Source of the DNA: Psychromonas sp.
GTDB lineage: Bacteria > Pseudomonadota > Gammaproteobacteria > Enterobacterales > Psychromonadaceae
Length of the DNA stretch: 18,402 bases
Direction of reading: 5' to 3'
Assembly (NCBI GenBank): GCA_023145575.1
Contig: JAGLDN010000169.1
Location: 1 to 18,402 of the forward strand
Made by a program: the position numbers and the translations under genes. Shown in pieces: positions 15,064 to 18,402 of this stretch (position 1 is the stretch's first letter; each line of letters starts with the position of its first letter). The notes under the pieces are model-generated. The model was not told the origin of the DNA. It ran no database searches and worked only from the letters and a program-made list of their open reading frames with translations.

Positions 15064-15216
15064 ATTGAAGCACTTTCACGTCAAATTGGTATTTGCCCAA
15101 ATAACCTGAATCGCATCGCTCTCATCTTGGTACAATTCTTCTTGCGCATTTTTTATCTTGAAGTAACATTGATATTATTCTGATACAAACATATATTGAT
15201 GGCAAGGAGCATAGTG
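15064..15216. promoter_or_regulatory. Upstream region and ribosome site of the patatin gene
   Basis: About 150 bases lie between the end of the IS630 fossil and the gene. AAGGAG at 15204-15209 is the best Shine-Dalgarno in the window and decides the start: it is 7 bases before TTG 15217 and 4 bases before GTG 15214. I found no promoter with two good boxes. Confidence 0.5.
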
Positions 15217-17508
15217 TTGATTATTCGTTTCTTCTCATTTTTTGCATTGATATTAATTAGCCTTTTAGTGAATGCAACACCTTCAATAAAGCATCAATCA
15301 TCGCATAAAAAATCACGTCCTGTTATTGCGCTTGTATTAAGTGGAGGCGGTGCTAAAGGTGCTGCGCACATCGGTGTAATAGAAACCTTAGAAAAAAACC
15401 ATGTGCCGATTGATATTGTTGTTGGCACGAGTATTGGCTCTTATGTTGGCGGTCTTTTAGCCCTTGGATATAATGCTAAACAAATTAAATCAATGATGTT
15501 TAGCGTTGACTGGGAACGTGGTTTTTCTGATTTTATTCCAAGAGATGAATTATTGTTTGCAGATAAAATATTGCGTGACAAATACAATATTACATTAAAC
15601 CTTGGCTATAGTGGGGGTAAAGTAAAACTTCCTGGAGGACTTTTACTTGGGCAATCAGCAATGCAAGTGTTAAATCAATCAGTAGGCGATGTCGGAAACT
15701 TTAATAGTTTTGACGATTTACCGATCCGCTATCGCGCAGTCGCAACTGATCTTGTCACATCACATCAGGTTATATTACATGATGGAAGTATAGCTAAAGC
15801 AATGAAAGCCTCTTCAACCGTCCCAGGAGCACTTGTGCCGACAAAATTAAATGGTCAATTATTAGTTGATGGTGGTATATCCAATAATCTTCCCGTGAGT
15901 GTTGCTCGTAGCATGGGAGCCGATATAATTATAGCGGTTGATATTGGATCATCGTTGCTCTTGAAAAAGCACATTAATTCATCAATTGATGTGCTTAATC
16001 AATTATCAACAATTATGACGGTTACGACAACTCGTCAGGGAAAAAAATTGCTTCACCGAAAACATGATTTACTGATACGTCCTGATGTGAATGGGCTTGG
16101 CACAGCTAATTTTTCTATTCTTGAGGAAGCTTATCAAGAAGGGAAAAAGGGCGCAGTTAAGCAAAAGGTTGGTATTCAAGCATTAAGTATCAGCAATAAA
16201 GACTACGCTATATATCAAGCAAAAAAGGAATTTAAGATAAAGCAATGGATGGCGAAGAGAAGACGACCAACCGTCAAGATTGTTTATAATAACGAATCTC
16301 ATGCAGCTGTTGAATTTATTTCTGCACATTTTGGCTTGCAGCCTGGTAAATTTATTTCAAAGAAGGAGCTTGCGACTGCGGTGCAGAGAGTCTATGCGTT
16401 AAATCGCTTTGAATTTGTTAATGCTGAATTTACAGACACTCGATCTGGTCGTATTTTGACGCTAACCACACGGGATAAATCTTGGGGTCCTGATTATGTG
16501 CATATTGGGATTGGCTTAGAAGGTGATTTAAAAGGAACTATTGAGCCCACTTTCGATTTAGGCTATATATTAAAAGATATTACTGCTAACGGTGGAATTT
16601 GGAAAAATGAATTGACCTTGGGCTGGGAGAAAGGTCTATTGACTCAATTTTATCAACCGTTAGATAAAAAACAGCTGTTTTTTGGCAGGTCTACTCTTGA
16701 ATATAAAGAGGACAACTACCTAGAAAATAAATCTTCTTTTGCAGATGAGAGGTTGGCCTTTTATGATAAATATACGCAAGCGAGATTGGGTGTTGGTACT
16801 AATTACATGAATAATGGATCTTCTGAAATAGGGGTACTGGGATCTTTTGGGCAGTTCTTTTATGCTTCGCCAAACGTTGATTTTAATGGCCTGTCAGGTA
16901 AACAGAAATATCGTACTTATGGTGGTTATGTGTTTTTAGATTTTGATGATCTAAATAGTGTTAATTTGCCTACATCAGGTAATAAAATTTCTATGAAATT
17001 GTTTTTAAGAAACGATATCTTTAAAGATAAAACACTCAATGATGATGTTAACGCTTCTCTTCAGGTAACATTTGATTGGCGCGGTGCTGCTACAATCGGC
17101 AGTCATACATATGTTTTTATATCTTCATTTGCAACCATTTTGACAAGAGGGCTAAAAACTAAATACTTGTCAGAGCTTGGTGGATTTCTTAATTTGTCAG
17201 GCTATCAAAAAGATGCGATTCTCGGTGCCCATAAAGCTTTTCTTGCCGTTGTGTATCAATATGATCTAACGCGTCTGTCGGAAGGTATTGGGGTGCCGGT
17301 TTATGTAGGCAGTAGTCTAGAAGGTGGTAACGTATGGAAGTTACATCAAACTATAAATCTGCAAGATTTTATCGGATCTGGAAGTTTATTTCTGGGTACG
17401 GATACATCCTATGGCCCTGCGTTAATAGGGATTGGATATGCATCAACGATTAAAGATTTCAAAGATGATTCATTATCTGTCTTTTTTTCATTAGGAAAAA
17501 AATGGTGA
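15217..17508 (+). CDS. Patatin-like phospholipase with POTRA and outer-membrane barrel (type Vd, PlpD-like)
   Basis: Predicted exported lipase anchored in the outer membrane by its own barrel. From TTG 15217 it has 763 residues; starts at GTG 15214, ATG 15199 or TTG 15196 are possible but the ribosome site favours 15214-15217. The signal peptide is at 1-20 (hydrophobic core, VNA-TPS cleavage). The patatin domain (about 35-300) has the oxyanion loop GGGAKG (43-48), nucleophile Ser72 in GTSIG, and Asp218 in DGG, so the catalytic dyad is complete. A POTRA-like module is at about 350-420, then a beta-barrel of repeated amphipathic strands to a C-terminal W. PlpD of Pseudomonas has 728 residues and this order. 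Substrate and whether the passenger is released are unknown. Four bases separate it from the next gene. Confidence 0.88.
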   Translation: MIIRFFSFFALILISLLVNATPSIKHQSSHKKSRPVIALVLSGGGAKGAAHIGVIETLEKNHVPIDIVVGTSIGSYVGGLLALGYNAKQIKSMMFSVDWERGFSDFIPRDELLFADKILRDKYNITLNLGYSGGKVKLPGGLLLGQSAMQVLNQSVGDVGNFNSFDDLPIRYRAVATDLVTSHQVILHDGSIAKAMKASSTVPGALVPTKLNGQLLVDGGISNNLPVSVARSMGADIIIAVDIGSSLLLKKHINSSIDVLNQLSTIMTVTTTRQGKKLLHRKHDLLIRPDVNGLGTANFSILEEAYQEGKKGAVKQKVGIQALSISNKDYAIYQAKKEFKIKQWMAKRRRPTVKIVYNNESHAAVEFISAHFGLQPGKFISKKELATAVQRVYALNRFEFVNAEFTDTRSGRILTLTTRDKSWGPDYVHIGIGLEGDLKGTIEPTFDLGYILKDITANGGIWKNELTLGWEKGLLTQFYQPLDKKQLFFGRSTLEYKEDNYLENKSSFADERLAFYDKYTQARLGVGTNYMNNGSSEIGVLGSFGQFFYASPNVDFNGLSGKQKYRTYGGYVFLDFDDLNSVNLPTSGNKISMKLFLRNDIFKDKTLNDDVNASLQVTFDWRGAATIGSHTYVFISSFATILTRGLKTKYLSELGGFLNLSGYQKDAILGAHKAFLAVVYQYDLTRLSEGIGVPVYVGSSLEGGNVWKLHQTINLQDFIGSGSLFLGTDTSYGPALIGIGYASTIKDFKDDSLSVFFSLGKKW

Positions 17509-17512
17509 GTAT

Positions 17513-18367
17513 ATGTCAATAAAAATAAACATAAAAGTCTTTTTTCACAAGATAACCTCAACAATTAGTTATGTTATTTATAAAGATAAACACGCGGTGA
17601 TCATTGATAGTGTACTTGATTTTGATTTACAAAATGGCAAAATTTCAAGCCATTTTGCAGATAAGCAACTTGATTTTATTAAACGACACGATCTTACACT
17701 TGTCTATATTTTTGAAACGCATGCGCATGCAGATCACCTTACATCGGCGAGTTATTTACGAGATAAAACTGGGGCCAAAATTGCTGTGAGTGCTAACATT
17801 ATAGGTATACAAAAATATTTTAAAACATTTTATAATGATAAGGCACTTATTGCTGACGGTCGTTGTTTTGATCTTTTACTAAATGATAATGACAGCGTGG
17901 ATTTTTCTGGAGAGAGTATTAAAGTATTAGCAGTTCCTGGACATACAAATGATAGTATTGCTTTATTAATAGATGGTAATGTATTTATAGGCGATAGTTT
18001 ATTTATGCCAGATCAAGGGACTGCTCGCTGTGATTTTCCTGGTGGAGATGCCACCATGTTGTTTAAGAGTGTTAGTAAATTACATGCCTTACCAGATCAT
18101 TTTATCTTATGGATGTGTCATGATTATCAGCCAATGGGACGTAAATTAGTGTATAACATTACAGTACGAGAAAGTCGCCAACATAATATTCATATTAACG
18201 AGAGGACTGCGGTTGCCGAATTCGTAAAGACTCGAAAAAACCGAGATGCAATGCTTGCTTTGCCTAAGCTACTTTACCCTGCCATTCAAGTGAACATTCA
18301 TGCGGGAAAACTCCCTTTGAAGGAAGAAAATGGACAGGTATATTTCAAGATCCCTGTGACCACTTAA
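17513..18367 (+). CDS. Metallo-beta-lactamase-fold hydrolase (persulfide dioxygenase/BLH-like)
   Basis: 284-residue cytoplasmic protein without signal peptide. Metal ligands are visible: HAHADH (70-75), PGHT with His144, GDS with Asp161, and His203 in MCHDY. The blocks LFMPDQGTARCDFPGGD (163-179) and the tail LPKLLYPAIQVNIHAGKLP resemble the MBL subgroup annotated as BLH-like or ETHE1/persulfide-dioxygenase-like proteins; glyoxalase II is a more distant alternative. The exact substrate cannot be told from sequence. The ATG follows the patatin stop by four bases with GGTGA just before, so translation is probably coupled. No sulfur gene is visible in the window. Confidence 0.85.
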   Translation: MSIKINIKVFFHKITSTISYVIYKDKHAVIIDSVLDFDLQNGKISSHFADKQLDFIKRHDLTLVYIFETHAHADHLTSASYLRDKTGAKIAVSANIIGIQKYFKTFYNDKALIADGRCFDLLLNDNDSVDFSGESIKVLAVPGHTNDSIALLIDGNVFIGDSLFMPDQGTARCDFPGGDATMLFKSVSKLHALPDHFILWMCHDYQPMGRKLVYNITVRESRQHNIHINERTAVAEFVKTRKNRDAMLALPKLLYPAIQVNIHAGKLPLKEENGQVYFKIPVTT

Positions 18368-18402
18368 AATGAAAAAATCAACTAGGGGCTGTTGATCTTT
18401 GT

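Noticed and set aside
15196..17508. RssA-like or other soluble NTE-family patatin
   Set aside because: A signal peptide and a 340-residue POTRA plus barrel C-terminus are present; RssA-type proteins have only the patatin domain.

Overview
This window comes from an AT-rich chromosome of a marine, probably cold-adapted gammaproteobacterium. The gene set (pntAB, murQ, a glgC-glgC-glgA cluster, rsmC, a csrD/mshH-type regulator) and the protein sequences resemble Psychromonas, Moritella, Colwellia and Vibrio relatives. Psychromonadaceae is my best guess, from recalled family resemblance only. The genes are ordinary housekeeping genes. The gaps between them are long and packed with small inverted-repeat elements and decayed insertion sequences.

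Left part (1-3952): the proton-translocating transhydrogenase operon pntA-pntB runs leftward and pntB leaves the window. murQ (MurNAc-6-phosphate etherase) runs rightward from a shared AT-rich region. The 815 bases after murQ hold no intact gene; they hold a 287-bp element with inverted ends and a degenerate repeat end.

Middle (4767-10735): a leftward glycogen-synthesis cluster contains two full-length ADP-glucose pyrophosphorylase genes in tandem, followed by glycogen synthase glgA. A 161-bp inverted-repeat element sits between the second glgC and glgA, and another repeat end abuts the inferred glgC promoter. rsmC (16S rRNA G1207 methyltransferase) lies upstream, also leftward. Next to it is a broken IS701/IS4-like transposase whose end is cut exactly where another repeat begins.

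Right part (11657-18402): all genes here run rightward. A csrD-like protein has GGDEF and EAL domains that have both lost their catalytic motifs. It is followed by the most unusual structure in the window: an IS630-type transposase fossil interrupted at a TA by a 552-bp inverted-repeat element, which is itself interrupted by a 127-bp element flanked by a TCTA duplication. Next come a secreted patatin-like phospholipase with a POTRA and outer-membrane barrel (type Vd/PlpD architecture) and, four bases later, a metallo-beta-lactamase-fold hydrolase. These last two genes look translationally coupled.

I see no CRISPR array, tRNA, rRNA, phage or defence system. The interest lies in the dense non-autonomous elements with TATACC-type ends, their nesting, and their positions at operon junctions.
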